Assembly: GCA_902561325.1 (NCBI GenBank)
Contig: CACEOL010000002.1
Coordinates: forward strand, 1 to 64,000
DNA: 64,000 bases
DNA from: an uncultured SAR86 cluster bacterium
GTDB taxonomy: Bacteria > Pseudomonadota > Gammaproteobacteria > Magnimaribacterales > AG-339-G14
Direction: 5' to 3'
The position numbers and the translations under genes were made by a program. Below the pieces are notes generated by a model, which saw nothing but the letters and a program-made list of their open reading frames with translations, was not told the origin of the DNA and did not search any database. Below, piece by piece: positions 34,599-42,776 of this stretch (position 1 is its first letter; each line of letters opens with the position of its first letter).

Positions 34599-36194
34599 AT
34601 GAATAAAAATAGAAGAAAATTTCTAAAAAGCTTAGCCTTACTTTTACTTTTTTTACCCATACGTATTTTTCCCTCACTAAATAAAGAATCGGTTATTTCT
34701 TTTAAGTATGGTGTGGCAAGTGGAGATCCTACAAATACTAATGTAATTTTATGGACAAAAATCTTGCCAATGGGCAATCCAGAAATTCGAGTGAGGTGGG
34801 AAGTTTCAAGTTCCAAAGATTTTTCAAATCTTATTACCTATGGGTATGTTAGGACAAATTCTAGAAAAGACTTTTCAGTTAAAGTTGATGCAAAAATTCC
34901 AAAACAGTTTAACGGTAAAAAAATTTATTACAGATTTCTAGCAGATGGCAAAACCTCTGATATTGGAATGACATCAACATTACCTTATGAAAATCCAAAT
35001 AATTTTAATATCGCTTTTTGCAGCTGCTCAAATTATCCTGCAGGATATTTTAATGCTTATAAAGAGATAGCAAAAAATAAAAAAATAGACTTGGTTTTGC
35101 ATCTTGGAGATTATCTCTATGAATATGGTCATGGCGGTTATGCGTCAAAGGATGCAGAAAGAATGGGCAGAGTTGTAAATCCGAAACACGAAATGGTTTC
35201 ATTGGATGATTATCGAAAAAGGTATGCGACATATAGGTCTGATCCTGATCTAAAATTATTACATCAAAAAAAACCTATGATTTCTGTTTGGGATGATCAT
35301 GAATTTACTAATGATAGTTGGCAAAAAGGAGCTCAAAACCATTCTAAAGATGAAGGTACTTTTGCTAATAGAAAAAAGAGTGCTCTTCAAGCTTATTACG
35401 AATGGATGCCAATCCGTGAGAAAGGCAGAAAAGATAAAATTTGGAGAAATTTCAGGGTAGGAAATCTTATAAATTTGATGATGTTGGATACCAGATCATA
35501 TGAAAGAGACAAACAATTAGATATAGAAAAATACTTCGATGGTAATTCTTTTAATAAAATTTCTTATCTAAAAGATATTAATAAACCAAGAAAACTTCTT
35601 GGTAAGGAACAGTTCAACTGGATAAGAACTAAAGTAGATAGTTCTTTTAAATGGTCCATTTTTGGACAACAAATTCTAATTGGACCAAAATATTTACCAA
35701 CAATTTTTAAGGCTGTTGACAAAGAAAACTTTCCAAAATTTCTCCATAAATATCTTTCTTTAGCTGGTACTGAGATTCCTTACAACACAGATCAGTGGGA
35801 CGGATATCCAAAGGAAAGGGAAAAGTTTTATAAAACTATAAGCAATTCTCAATCCAGCCTCATTCTTGCGGGTGATTCACACAATTCTTGGCTTTCAAAT
35901 CTATTCGATAAAAATAATAAATTTGTTGGCGTTGAGATAGGAGCTCCCTCTATCACATCTCCAAATTTTGTTGATACTTTTGGAGATTTTACAGAAGCAT
36001 TGGATAAATCATTTATTGATTCAAATAAAGATCTTATTTGGACTAATGGAAGGAGCAAGGGTTATGTAGAACTTAATGTTTTTTCAGAATATGTAGACGT
36101 AAAATTCAATTTTGTTTCCTCGGTTAAATCTAAAAATTATAAGAATTTAAAACCAATAACTTTTAAAGTTAATCATAGCGAAGCAATCACTTAG
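34599..36194 (+). CDS. phoD: PhoD-type alkaline phosphatase, Tat-exported
   Basis: 531 residues started at MNKNRRKFLKSL; the ORF track begins 7 codons earlier. The twin-Arg segment NRRKFLKSL and following hydrophobic core give a Tat signal. The PhoD metallophosphatase motifs are LVLHLGDYLYEYG, SVWDDHEFTND and LAGDSHNSW. It needs calcium and iron in known family members and releases phosphate from monoesters and diesters in the periplasm. No Pho box was recognised, and it follows tRNA-Val. Confidence 0.92.
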   Translation: MNKNRRKFLKSLALLLLFLPIRIFPSLNKESVISFKYGVASGDPTNTNVILWTKILPMGNPEIRVRWEVSSSKDFSNLITYGYVRTNSRKDFSVKVDAKIPKQFNGKKIYYRFLADGKTSDIGMTSTLPYENPNNFNIAFCSCSNYPAGYFNAYKEIAKNKKIDLVLHLGDYLYEYGHGGYASKDAERMGRVVNPKHEMVSLDDYRKRYATYRSDPDLKLLHQKKPMISVWDDHEFTNDSWQKGAQNHSKDEGTFANRKKSALQAYYEWMPIREKGRKDKIWRNFRVGNLINLMMLDTRSYERDKQLDIEKYFDGNSFNKISYLKDINKPRKLLGKEQFNWIRTKVDSSFKWSIFGQQILIGPKYLPTIFKAVDKENFPKFLHKYLSLAGTEIPYNTDQWDGYPKEREKFYKTISNSQSSLILAGDSHNSWLSNLFDKNNKFVGVEIGAPSITSPNFVDTFGDFTEALDKSFIDSNKDLIWTNGRSKGYVELNVFSEYVDVKFNFVSSVKSKNYKNLKPITFKVNHSEAIT

Positions 36195-36242
36195 ATTAGG
36201 TTTTTATATTGTTTTTGTAAGTTACTTTCGTTTCATACTATG

Positions 36243-36248
36243 TATAAT
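36243..36248 (+). promoter_or_regulatory. -10 element of the tRNA-Asp promoter
   Basis: TATAAT with an upstream TG, in the order TGTATAAT, lies 14 nt before the tRNA-Asp 5' end. This looks like an extended -10 type element. The -35 region is weak (TTGTAA 22 bp upstream). Confidence 0.55.
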
Positions 36249-36262
36249 TGTTTTCCTAAATT

Positions 36263-36341
36263 GGACCGGTAGTTCAGTTCTGGTTAGAACGCCGCCCTGT
36301 CACGGCGGAGGTCGCGGGTTCGAGCCCCGTCCGGTCCGCCA
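36263..36341 (+). tRNA. tRNA-Asp(GTC)
   Basis: Acceptor GGACCGG pairs with CCGGTCC; anticodon stem CCGCC/GGCGG holds CTGTCAC (anticodon GTC); T arm is GCGGG-TTCGAGC-CCCGT; CCA is encoded. Aspartate decarboxylase panD starts only 7 nt after the CCA. Confidence 0.96.
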
Positions 36342-36348
36342 TTAAAAA

Positions 36349-36678
36349 ATGTACATTACTGTTCTTAAATCTAAGTTACATAGAGTAAAGGTTACTTCTA
36401 CAAACATTGACTACGATGGATCTTGCGGAATTGACAAGGACTGGATGGATGCTCTTGATATCAAAGAATACGAACAAGTTCATATCTATAATATTTCAAA
36501 TGGAAATAGATTTGTTACCTATGCCTTTTCTGAAGATGCCGGAAGCAAAAAGATTTCTCTAAATGGTGCTGCTGCCCATAAAGCAGATACCGGAGATTTA
36601 ATAATCGTATGTACCTACATGATGGGTAGTAAAGATGATAAATTTCAAGAACCAAAAATTTTAAAAATTGAAGATTAG
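36349..36678 (+). CDS. panD: Aspartate 1-decarboxylase precursor PanD
   Basis: Decarboxylates L-aspartate to beta-alanine for pantothenate. It is a pyruvoyl enzyme that self-cleaves; the Gly24-Ser25 site is present in YDGSCGID. SLNGAAAHKADTGDLIIV is the conserved core. Length 109 is shorter than E. coli (126). There is no Shine-Dalgarno sequence: only TTAAAAA separates the tRNA-Asp CCA from the ATG, so after tRNA processing the message would be almost leaderless. The SDR follows by 9 nt. Confidence 0.94.
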   Translation: MYITVLKSKLHRVKVTSTNIDYDGSCGIDKDWMDALDIKEYEQVHIYNISNGNRFVTYAFSEDAGSKKISLNGAAAHKADTGDLIIVCTYMMGSKDDKFQEPKILKIED

Positions 36679-36687
36679 GAGATAATG

Positions 36688-37488
36688 ATGAAAATTGAAG
36701 ATTTGTTTTCAGTAAAAGACAAGGTTGCTGTTGTCACTGGAGGATCTCGAGGGATAGGTGAAATGATTGCATCAGCGTATTTAGCAAATGGCGCTACTGT
36801 ATATATTACGTCCAGAAAGGCCGATGTTTGTGATGCAAAGGCAATAGAACTCTCGGAAAAATATAATGCTCAATGTACATCCCTTCCATCTGACTTATCT
36901 TCTCTAGAAGGAATAGAGAAGTTTGTAAAAGAAGTAGAGGCGTTAGAATCTGGGATTGATATTTTGGTAAATAATGCTGGAGCAGCATGGGCGGAACCTA
37001 TAGATGTTTTCTCAGAAAAAGGCTGGGATAAGGTGATGGATCTGAATGTCAAAAGTGTATTCTTCTCTACGCAAAAGTTTCTTCCACTGTTGAAGAAAAA
37101 AGCTACAAGAGAAGATCCTTCTCGGGTTATCAACATAGGTTCAATTGATGGTATTGGAACTCCTGTTTTTGAAACATACCCTTACAGTGCGTCAAAAGCC
37201 TCTGTTCATCACATGACAAGAGTGCTCGCTGCAAGACTTGTTAGAGAAGACATTTTAGTGAATGCCATTGCACCAGGACCTTTTCCTAGCGATATGTTGG
37301 GTTCAGCAGTAGCCCATAACTATGATGGCATTATTTCTAGAAATCCGGTCCATAGAATGGGTAGAGCCGAAGATGTCGGCGGTTTAGCTTTATATCTTTC
37401 ATCAAAGGCTGGTTCTTACACTGTAGGAGAAACCATTACTTGCGATGGAGGAACCATCTCTGCAACTGGTCACGATTTGAGTGAATAA
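36688..37488 (+). CDS. Short-chain dehydrogenase/reductase, SDR family
   Basis: 266 residues from the second of two adjacent ATGs, which leaves a better 5-nt gap after AGGAGA. NAD(P)-binding TGGSRGIG, the NNAGAAW motif, and the catalytic YSASK are present. The C-terminus SKAGSYTVGETITCDGG matches 3-oxoacyl reductase-like SDRs. The substrate is unknown. The stop codon is inside the A run of the following minus-strand terminator. Confidence 0.88.
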   Translation: MKIEDLFSVKDKVAVVTGGSRGIGEMIASAYLANGATVYITSRKADVCDAKAIELSEKYNAQCTSLPSDLSSLEGIEKFVKEVEALESGIDILVNNAGAAWAEPIDVFSEKGWDKVMDLNVKSVFFSTQKFLPLLKKKATREDPSRVINIGSIDGIGTPVFETYPYSASKASVHHMTRVLAARLVREDILVNAIAPGPFPSDMLGSAVAHNYDGIISRNPVHRMGRAEDVGGLALYLSSKAGSYTVGETITCDGGTISATGHDLSE

Positions 37489-37513
37489 AAAAACCCCGTC
37501 ATTTCTGACGGGG
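37487..37513 (-). terminator. Rho-independent terminator, minus strand
   Basis: CCCCGTCA (37494-37501) and TGACGGGG (37506-37513) form a perfect 8-bp stem with a 4-nt loop. In minus-strand RNA it is followed by seven U (plus-strand A at 37487-37493). It ends transcription coming from the DASS transporter or from an RNA gene in 37514-37720. In the plus direction no U-tract follows, so it is weaker for the SDR gene. Confidence 0.85.
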
Positions 37514-37720
37514 CTTAAGAATAAGTATTTCAACTTAATTCTTACCTTAAGCGGGCGAACCGGCAAAAGGTCGGAATCGGGTTAACCCGTTGTCAAGAGG
37601 CACCCCCTGAAATTCCTGCTAATTCGTTAATACTAATTTGGACCACCTCCTTCACAGGGTAAGAATAAAACGCACTTTACTAGGAACCCCTGATATTGAA
37701 CCTAAGTGCAACACTTGTGT
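37514..37720 (-). ncRNA. Candidate structured noncoding RNA of unknown class
   Basis: The longest non-coding stretch in the window, about 240 bp, and much richer in GC than its surroundings. On the minus strand ATTCTTACC and GGTAAGAAT (37658-37666 and 37538-37546) can close a 111-nt domain. The domain contains CGGGTTAACCCG and other GC-rich segments. An AAGGAGGTGGTCC (37640-37652) is complementary to the conserved 16S rRNA 3' tail with one G-U. A further hairpin GCACTT/AAGTGC lies at about 37672-37709. It ends in the terminator at 37487-37513. No start codon follows the SD-like site. 4.5S, tmRNA and RNase P signatures were not seen; 6S RNA is possible but unproven. It could instead be a long 3' UTR of the transporter. 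Confidence 0.5.
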
Positions 37721-37728
37721 TTATTTTA

Positions 37729-39168
37729 CTATAAGACGAGAGGGTAATAAAAGACCGATAAAAGAAGGATATATAGAAATGAAATTAAATTAATAAAAAT
37801 TCCTGCTCTTACCATTTGCTGAATGGGAACTAAGTTTGAAGCAAAGACTATAGAGTTGGGAGGAGTTGCAACTGGCAACATGAAAGCACAGCTAGCAACA
37901 ATTGTTAGCGGCAATGTAAGCAGCAAAGGGTTTATATCTAAATTGAAACCTACGCTAGCAATTACGGGCATAAAAGTTATTGTCGTTGTTAGATTGCTCG
38001 TTAACTCTGTAAGGAATAAGACCAACAATATAATCAAAGCAACTACTATAATGGGATTGACGTCTGCAGGTATCAAATTAGCTAACCATGAAGCAAGGCC
38101 GGTGGAATTTACTTCATAGGCTAAAGCCATACCTCCACCAAATAAAAAGATAAGCCCCCATGGAAATTTTTGCTGTAAGTCATCCCAATTAAGCAAATAA
38201 TCTTCTCTATTTTTAGAACTAACAAAAAATAGTGAGATGCCTCCTATCATTGCAATAACTGCATCTTCTAAAAAACCTAATCCTGGCAAATCGTCTAATA
38301 ATTTTCTAAATACCCAACAAAAGGCAGTTATCGAGAAAATTATTGCAACCATTTTTTGCTCTGAAGTAATCTTTCCTAAATCTTCAAGCATTGTTCTTAG
38401 TTTTGAATTTGTTTCCGGAGAAGCCTTAAAATTTATTGGAAAAATTAAAGAGGTTAAAATAAACCAAACAAGAGGAACCAAAACTAGTGTCACAGGCAAC
38501 CCTATTGCAAGCCAACTTATGAAACCTATATCTTGATTAAAATTATCATTTGCATATTGAATAAGATAGCCATTTGGAGAAGTTCCAATTGGAGTAGATA
38601 TTCCTCCCAGAGAAGCTGAATATGCAATTCCAAGGAGTAGAGCAAATTGAAAATTTTTACTCTCACTTGGAAGCAAATCTTTTACTGTCTCATTTATTAC
38701 AGATATGACTGACACTCCAATTGGCAAGAGCATTATTGCTGTAGAGGTATTCATAACCCACATACTTAAAATTGCACTTGTTAGCATAAAAGCAGCCACG
38801 ATATTTTTTGCCTGCATGCCACTATATTTCAGGATATTAAGTGCAATTCTTTTGTGTAAATTCCACTTTTGCATAGCAATTCCTATCATAAATCCACCAG
38901 CAAAAAGGAACTGAACCTTATTCATGTATTCTCTACTGATTACTCCAATTGGATCTATTCCTAACAAAGGAAAGAAAATTAAAGGTAATAGAGCCGTTGC
39001 ATAAAGTGGCATTGCCTCAGTAGCCCACCAAATTCCCATCAGTAAAAAAATAGCTGCAGTAAGCTTACCTTCGTTTGATAATCCATCTGGGACAGGCATG
39101 AAATAAATACAAACAAAAATTGCAATTCCAATCCAAAAACCGATTTTTTTGGCATTAAATGAATTCAT
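37729..39168 (-). CDS. Sodium:dicarboxylate symporter, DASS/SLC13 family
   Basis: 479 residues with about 11-12 membrane segments. The two Ser-Asn-Thr-type hairpin motifs are NTSTAIMLLPI and TSNLTTTITFMPV, and the paired Pro/Gly loops are TPIGTSPNG and ATPPNSIVFAS. It should couple sodium to uptake of C4-dicarboxylates or a related anion; the exact substrate is not readable. Its stop lies just upstream of the candidate RNA region. Confidence 0.92.
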   Translation of the reverse strand: MNSFNAKKIGFWIGIAIFVCIYFMPVPDGLSNEGKLTAAIFLLMGIWWATEAMPLYATALLPLIFFPLLGIDPIGVISREYMNKVQFLFAGGFMIGIAMQKWNLHKRIALNILKYSGMQAKNIVAAFMLTSAILSMWVMNTSTAIMLLPIGVSVISVINETVKDLLPSESKNFQFALLLGIAYSASLGGISTPIGTSPNGYLIQYANDNFNQDIGFISWLAIGLPVTLVLVPLVWFILTSLIFPINFKASPETNSKLRTMLEDLGKITSEQKMVAIIFSITAFCWVFRKLLDDLPGLGFLEDAVIAMIGGISLFFVSSKNREDYLLNWDDLQQKFPWGLIFLFGGGMALAYEVNSTGLASWLANLIPADVNPIIVVALIILLVLFLTELTSNLTTTITFMPVIASVGFNLDINPLLLTLPLTIVASCAFMLPVATPPNSIVFASNLVPIQQMVRAGIFINLISFLYILLLSVFYYPLVL

Positions 39169-39224
39169 TTGAAATACTTAGTATAGTTTCTTCCATAATA
39201 TGCTGAATTTATCTAAAAATAACA

Positions 39225-40091
39225 ATGACTAAATATGTTTTATCCATTGATGGTGGTGGAGTAAGGGGTTTAGCTTCGGCAACATTTTTAAGTGAACTGG
39301 ATAAGTCAACCAATAAAAAACTCTCAGAGAGCTTTGATCTAATTGTAGGCACATCTACAGGAGGCATAATAGCCATGGCAATTTCAATTTTAGGTCTTGA
39401 AGGTGACGATCTGGTAAAAATTTATTCAAAAGAAAATCTTAAAAAAATTTTTTCCCCTTTGAGGTATAGATTTTTGGGATCGAAATATGCGGGCAAAATA
39501 AAGAGAAAAACTTTCGAAGAATATTTCAAAGCTGAAACACTGAGTTCTGCAAAAACACCATTGATTATAACTGCATTCGATCTGGAAAGAAGACGGGTAA
39601 AAATGTTCAAATCTTGGAAAGAGGGTTACTTGCCAGCTAGAAGAGTAGCTGCCGCAACCTCAGCAGCACCAACTTACTTTCCAGCCGAATCAATAGAAGG
39701 CCAATGGTATCTTGATGGCGCAGTATCAACTAATAATCCTGTTCTTATAGCTCATGCAGAATCAAAAGCTTTATGGCCAAATGAAGAAATAAAAATTCTA
39801 AGTGTTGGTACAGGCTATAATGAAAGAAGATTAGATGGAAGGAAAGCAAGAAAATGGGGTTCAATTTCCTGGCTTAATGCCGGAATAATCCAGATCTTAA
39901 TGGAATCTAATATAGAACATGTTATTGCACAATCTCTATTTAATGATAATTATTTAAGAGTAGATTCTTCACTTGTTGGCATTAGATCGTCATTTGATAA
40001 CACCTCTAAAAGAAATTTAGACTCAATAAAAAAATTGGGAGAAAGTTGGTGGGAAAGATTTGGTGAAAAATCCAAAGAATTTATTTTGTAA
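39225..40091 (+). CDS. Patatin-like phospholipase
   Basis: 288 residues. The oxyanion loop is SIDGGGVRGLAS, the nucleophile motif is GTSTGG (GxSxG), and the catalytic Asp lies in LDGAVSTNNP. Together these give an intact Ser-Asp dyad for lipid acyl hydrolysis. No signal peptide is seen, so it probably acts in the cytoplasm or at the inner membrane. gpsA starts 7 nt after its stop, linking it to phospholipid metabolism by context only. Confidence 0.9.
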   Translation: MTKYVLSIDGGGVRGLASATFLSELDKSTNKKLSESFDLIVGTSTGGIIAMAISILGLEGDDLVKIYSKENLKKIFSPLRYRFLGSKYAGKIKRKTFEEYFKAETLSSAKTPLIITAFDLERRRVKMFKSWKEGYLPARRVAAATSAAPTYFPAESIEGQWYLDGAVSTNNPVLIAHAESKALWPNEEIKILSVGTGYNERRLDGRKARKWGSISWLNAGIIQILMESNIEHVIAQSLFNDNYLRVDSSLVGIRSSFDNTSKRNLDSIKKLGESWWERFGEKSKEFIL

Positions 40092-40098
40092 CTATTTC

Positions 40099-41103
40099 AT
40101 GGATAAAATTTCAGTGCTAGGTGGGGGTTCTTGGGGAACTACGCTTGCTAATTTGTTAGCTACAAAAGACTTAAATGTTTCTATCTGGGCAAGAAATCCT
40201 AAGATCTTTATTAAAAATAAAAACACTCTTATTAATAAAAAATATCTCCCTAAATACAAACTTTCTTCAAAATTAAAAATTCAAGAAGATATCAAAGAAG
40301 CTGTTTTAAGTGCTAACTTAATTATTATTGCAATTCCTTCCAAAGATTTTAGGAAAATTTCTTCAAAAATATCTAAATACTTAAATAATCAAAAAATTTT
40401 GATAGCAACAAAAGGCATAGAAAATAAATCATTTATGACCATGAGTGAAGTATTCTTAGACGAAACAAATCATTCAAAAAAAAATATCATGGTTCTCTCA
40501 GGTCCAAATATTGCAGATGAAATTATGAGAAAAAACATATCTGCATCAGTAATTGCAGGAAGTGATAAAAAATCTTTAAAACAAGTATCAGATTTCTTTA
40601 ATAGTGATTTTTTTAAAATATTTTTATCAAACGATACTAAAGGTATAGAAATGGCCGGAGCTTTAAAAAATTTGTATGCAATATGCTCTGGCTTATCTGA
40701 TGGATTAGGTTTTGAATCAAATACAAAAGCTATGTTGCTAACAAGATCTTTATCAGAGATGTCTGAACTTTTTAAGAAAATCAATGCTAATCCTTTAACT
40801 CTTCTAGGTTTATCTGGAGTTGGAGATTTAATAGCCACAAGTAGCTCTGAAAAAAGTAGAAATTATTCTTTTGGAAAGCTTTTAGGCAAAGGAAATAGTC
40901 CTAATAAGGCTTTATCGATGGTAAAGCAGTCTGTAGAAGGGTATAGAACCTTAAAAGTACTTTATTTAGAAAAGAATAAGCTCTCTTTGAATATGCCTAT
41001 AATTGATGCTTTATACAAGATTGTTTATTTAAAAAAAGACCCTAAAAAATGTTTTTTAAAGTTTATCCACGAAAGTGGTAATATTGACACCGCATATGAC
41101 TGA
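40099..41103 (+). CDS. gpsA: Glycerol-3-phosphate dehydrogenase [NAD(P)+]
   Basis: Makes sn-glycerol 3-phosphate for phospholipids. I use the internal ATG (MDKISVLGGGSWGTTLANLL); the ORF track begins 13 codons upstream inside patatin. The nucleotide-binding GGGSWGT, the GPNIADEI segment, ALKNLYAICSGLSDGLG with the catalytic Lys, and GVGDLIATSSSEKSRN are family hallmarks. Length is 334 residues. Confidence 0.95.
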   Translation: MDKISVLGGGSWGTTLANLLATKDLNVSIWARNPKIFIKNKNTLINKKYLPKYKLSSKLKIQEDIKEAVLSANLIIIAIPSKDFRKISSKISKYLNNQKILIATKGIENKSFMTMSEVFLDETNHSKKNIMVLSGPNIADEIMRKNISASVIAGSDKKSLKQVSDFFNSDFFKIFLSNDTKGIEMAGALKNLYAICSGLSDGLGFESNTKAMLLTRSLSEMSELFKKINANPLTLLGLSGVGDLIATSSSEKSRNYSFGKLLGKGNSPNKALSMVKQSVEGYRTLKVLYLEKNKLSLNMPIIDALYKIVYLKKDPKKCFLKFIHESGNIDTAYD

Positions 41104-41443
41104 AAAAAACGATGATTCTTCGGAAATTGCCGAAGTTGAAACAGAAGAAAAGAAGAATTTTAAAGATGTCATACCTGAAAAGGTAAAGCATCCTTCTACG
41201 TGGATTACAGCTGGGCTAGTTGTTTTCTACCTTTTCCTATTAGGATTCTTGGACTTTGTCTTATGGATTATCGCAGGGACACAATTCTTATTTACCTTGT
41301 TTAAAAAAGAACCAAATTCGCATTTATCAAATTTTTCGATTAAATTAAGAAATTATATTGTTCAAATAGTAGATTTTGTAACATATAGTAGCCAAGAAAG
41401 ACCTTTTCCTTTTAATCCCTTACCTGAAGAAGATAATGATTAA
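41096..41443 (+). CDS. DUF4389 family membrane protein
   Basis: 115 residues from MTEKNDDSSE; the ORF track starts 7 codons earlier. An acidic N-terminus is followed by one long hydrophobic region (GLVVFYLFLLGFLDFVLWIIAGTQFLF), probably two helices, and a conserved tail (QIVDFVTYSSQERPFPF) typical of DUF4389. Function is unknown. It overlaps gpsA by 8 nt. Confidence 0.8.
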   Translation: MTEKNDDSSEIAEVETEEKKNFKDVIPEKVKHPSTWITAGLVVFYLFLLGFLDFVLWIIAGTQFLFTLFKKEPNSHLSNFSIKLRNYIVQIVDFVTYSSQERPFPFNPLPEEDND

Positions 41444-41490
41444 AAGTTATAAAAAAGTCTGTAAAATATAACTGTTTTAAAGAATTAATA

Positions 41491-42111
41491 ATGAGTAAGA
41501 AAAATTTTGCCAAAAAAGCTATACCAATTTCTAGACCATCGCCTGAAGAAGCAATGGAAGCTGTAAAAACTCTTTTAGCTTTTGCTGGAGATGATCCTTC
41601 TAGGGAAGGATTAGTAGAGACTCCTAAGAGAGTTATCAAAGCATATGGTGAATTCTTTGCTGGCTATGATGAAGATCCTGAAGAAGTGCTATCTAAAACT
41701 TTTGAACAAGTTGAAGGTTATGATGAAATGGTCATAGTTAAGGGTATTAGAGTTGAGTCTCATTGCGAGCATCATATGGTCCCTATATTAGGCGTTGCTC
41801 ATGTCGGCTATATACCTGACCAAAGGGTAGTAGGCATAAGTAAATTAGCTAGAATAATTGATATCTTTGGTAAAAGATTACAAACCCAAGAAACTATGAC
41901 AGCCCAAGTTGCTGACACTATCAATAATGTTTTAAAACCAAAAGGAGTTGCCGTCGTAATTGATGCTGCGCACCAATGTATGACCACAAGAGGAATTCAT
42001 AAAACTGAAACCAGCACTGTAACAAGTAGAATGTTGGGTGTTTTTAAAGAAAATGCTATCACTCGTACAGAATTTATGAATCTCATACATTCTAACTCCA
42101 ACCAATCTTGA
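41491..42111 (+). CDS. folE: GTP cyclohydrolase I
   Basis: First step of tetrahydrofolate and related pterin synthesis. Zinc and active-site motifs are SHCEHHMVPILG, GISKLARIID and HQCMTTRGIHK. The residue pattern and 206-residue length fit FolE1. The TGA stop overlaps the TTG start of maf. folD lies 5 kb downstream. Confidence 0.95.
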   Translation: MSKKNFAKKAIPISRPSPEEAMEAVKTLLAFAGDDPSREGLVETPKRVIKAYGEFFAGYDEDPEEVLSKTFEQVEGYDEMVIVKGIRVESHCEHHMVPILGVAHVGYIPDQRVVGISKLARIIDIFGKRLQTQETMTAQVADTINNVLKPKGVAVVIDAAHQCMTTRGIHKTETSTVTSRMLGVFKENAITRTEFMNLIHSNSNQS

Positions 42112-42713
42112 GTTCAGAATCAATACCTGCACACAAAGTTATCCTTGCATCATATTCTTCTATAAGAAAAAAAATTTTAGAAGATGCTGGAATAACTTTT
42201 GAAGTTATAGCATCAGAAGTAGACGAAGAAGAGCTGAAGAAATCTTTTTCTAGTAAAAATGTCAAAGATTACTGTCTTGCTCTGGCTAGAGCTAAAGCTT
42301 TAGACGTAAGCAATAAGAAGAAAAATGCATATGTAATTGGTTCAGATCAAATATGCTGTTATGAAGACGAAATTTTTAGCAAGCCTTTAACAAAGGAAAA
42401 CTGCTTCAAAACATTATCTAAATTATCTGGAAATACTCATTACCAAAATTGCGGTATAAGTATCTGCAAGGATGGAAAAGAAATTTGGTCACATTATGCT
42501 CAAGCAGCTCTTACAATGAAGTTGTTATCAGATTTAGAAATTAAAGATTACATTGATAAGGATGAGCCTTTCATGGCTTGTGGAGCCTATAGATTTGAAT
42601 CTCTAGGAAAAAATTTATTTTCATCTACCCAGGGCGATGAAACCACTATTCAAGGATTGACTTTAAATCCAATATTAAAATTCTTAGGTTCTAAAAAGGT
42701 TATAGCCAACTAA
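42108..42713 (+). CDS. Maf-family nucleotide pyrophosphatase, YceF-like
   Basis: 201 residues. Maf proteins hydrolyse non-canonical nucleotides. Here LASYSSIRKKILEDAGITFEV is the substrate loop, and VIGSDQICCYE has the GSDQ form typical of YceF (7-methyl-GTP pyrophosphatase) rather than the GADT form of dTTP/UTP types. Start is TTG, embedded in the folE stop (TTGA). The subtype call is moderate. Confidence 0.85.
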   Translation: MSSESIPAHKVILASYSSIRKKILEDAGITFEVIASEVDEEELKKSFSSKNVKDYCLALARAKALDVSNKKKNAYVIGSDQICCYEDEIFSKPLTKENCFKTLSKLSGNTHYQNCGISICKDGKEIWSHYAQAALTMKLLSDLEIKDYIDKDEPFMACGAYRFESLGKNLFSSTQGDETTIQGLTLNPILKFLGSKKVIAN

Positions 42714-42776
42714 AACATTTATTAAAAATTGGACAGTCCTACAGTCATAAATTATATTGATTAAGCGGAGGAAAGT

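Noticed and set aside
37631-37656. 16S rRNA gene fragment on the plus strand (TTTGGACCACCTCCTT)
   Set aside because: Only the last 13-15 nt resemble 16S. The flanking DNA does not match helix 45 or the spacer, so it is not a rRNA remnant.
37514-37720. 4.5S, tmRNA or RNase P RNA
   Set aside because: The SRP tetraloop GGAAGGAAG-type core, the tmRNA tag ORF and TTCGA T-arm, and the RNase P GAGGAAAGTCC motif are not present on either strand.
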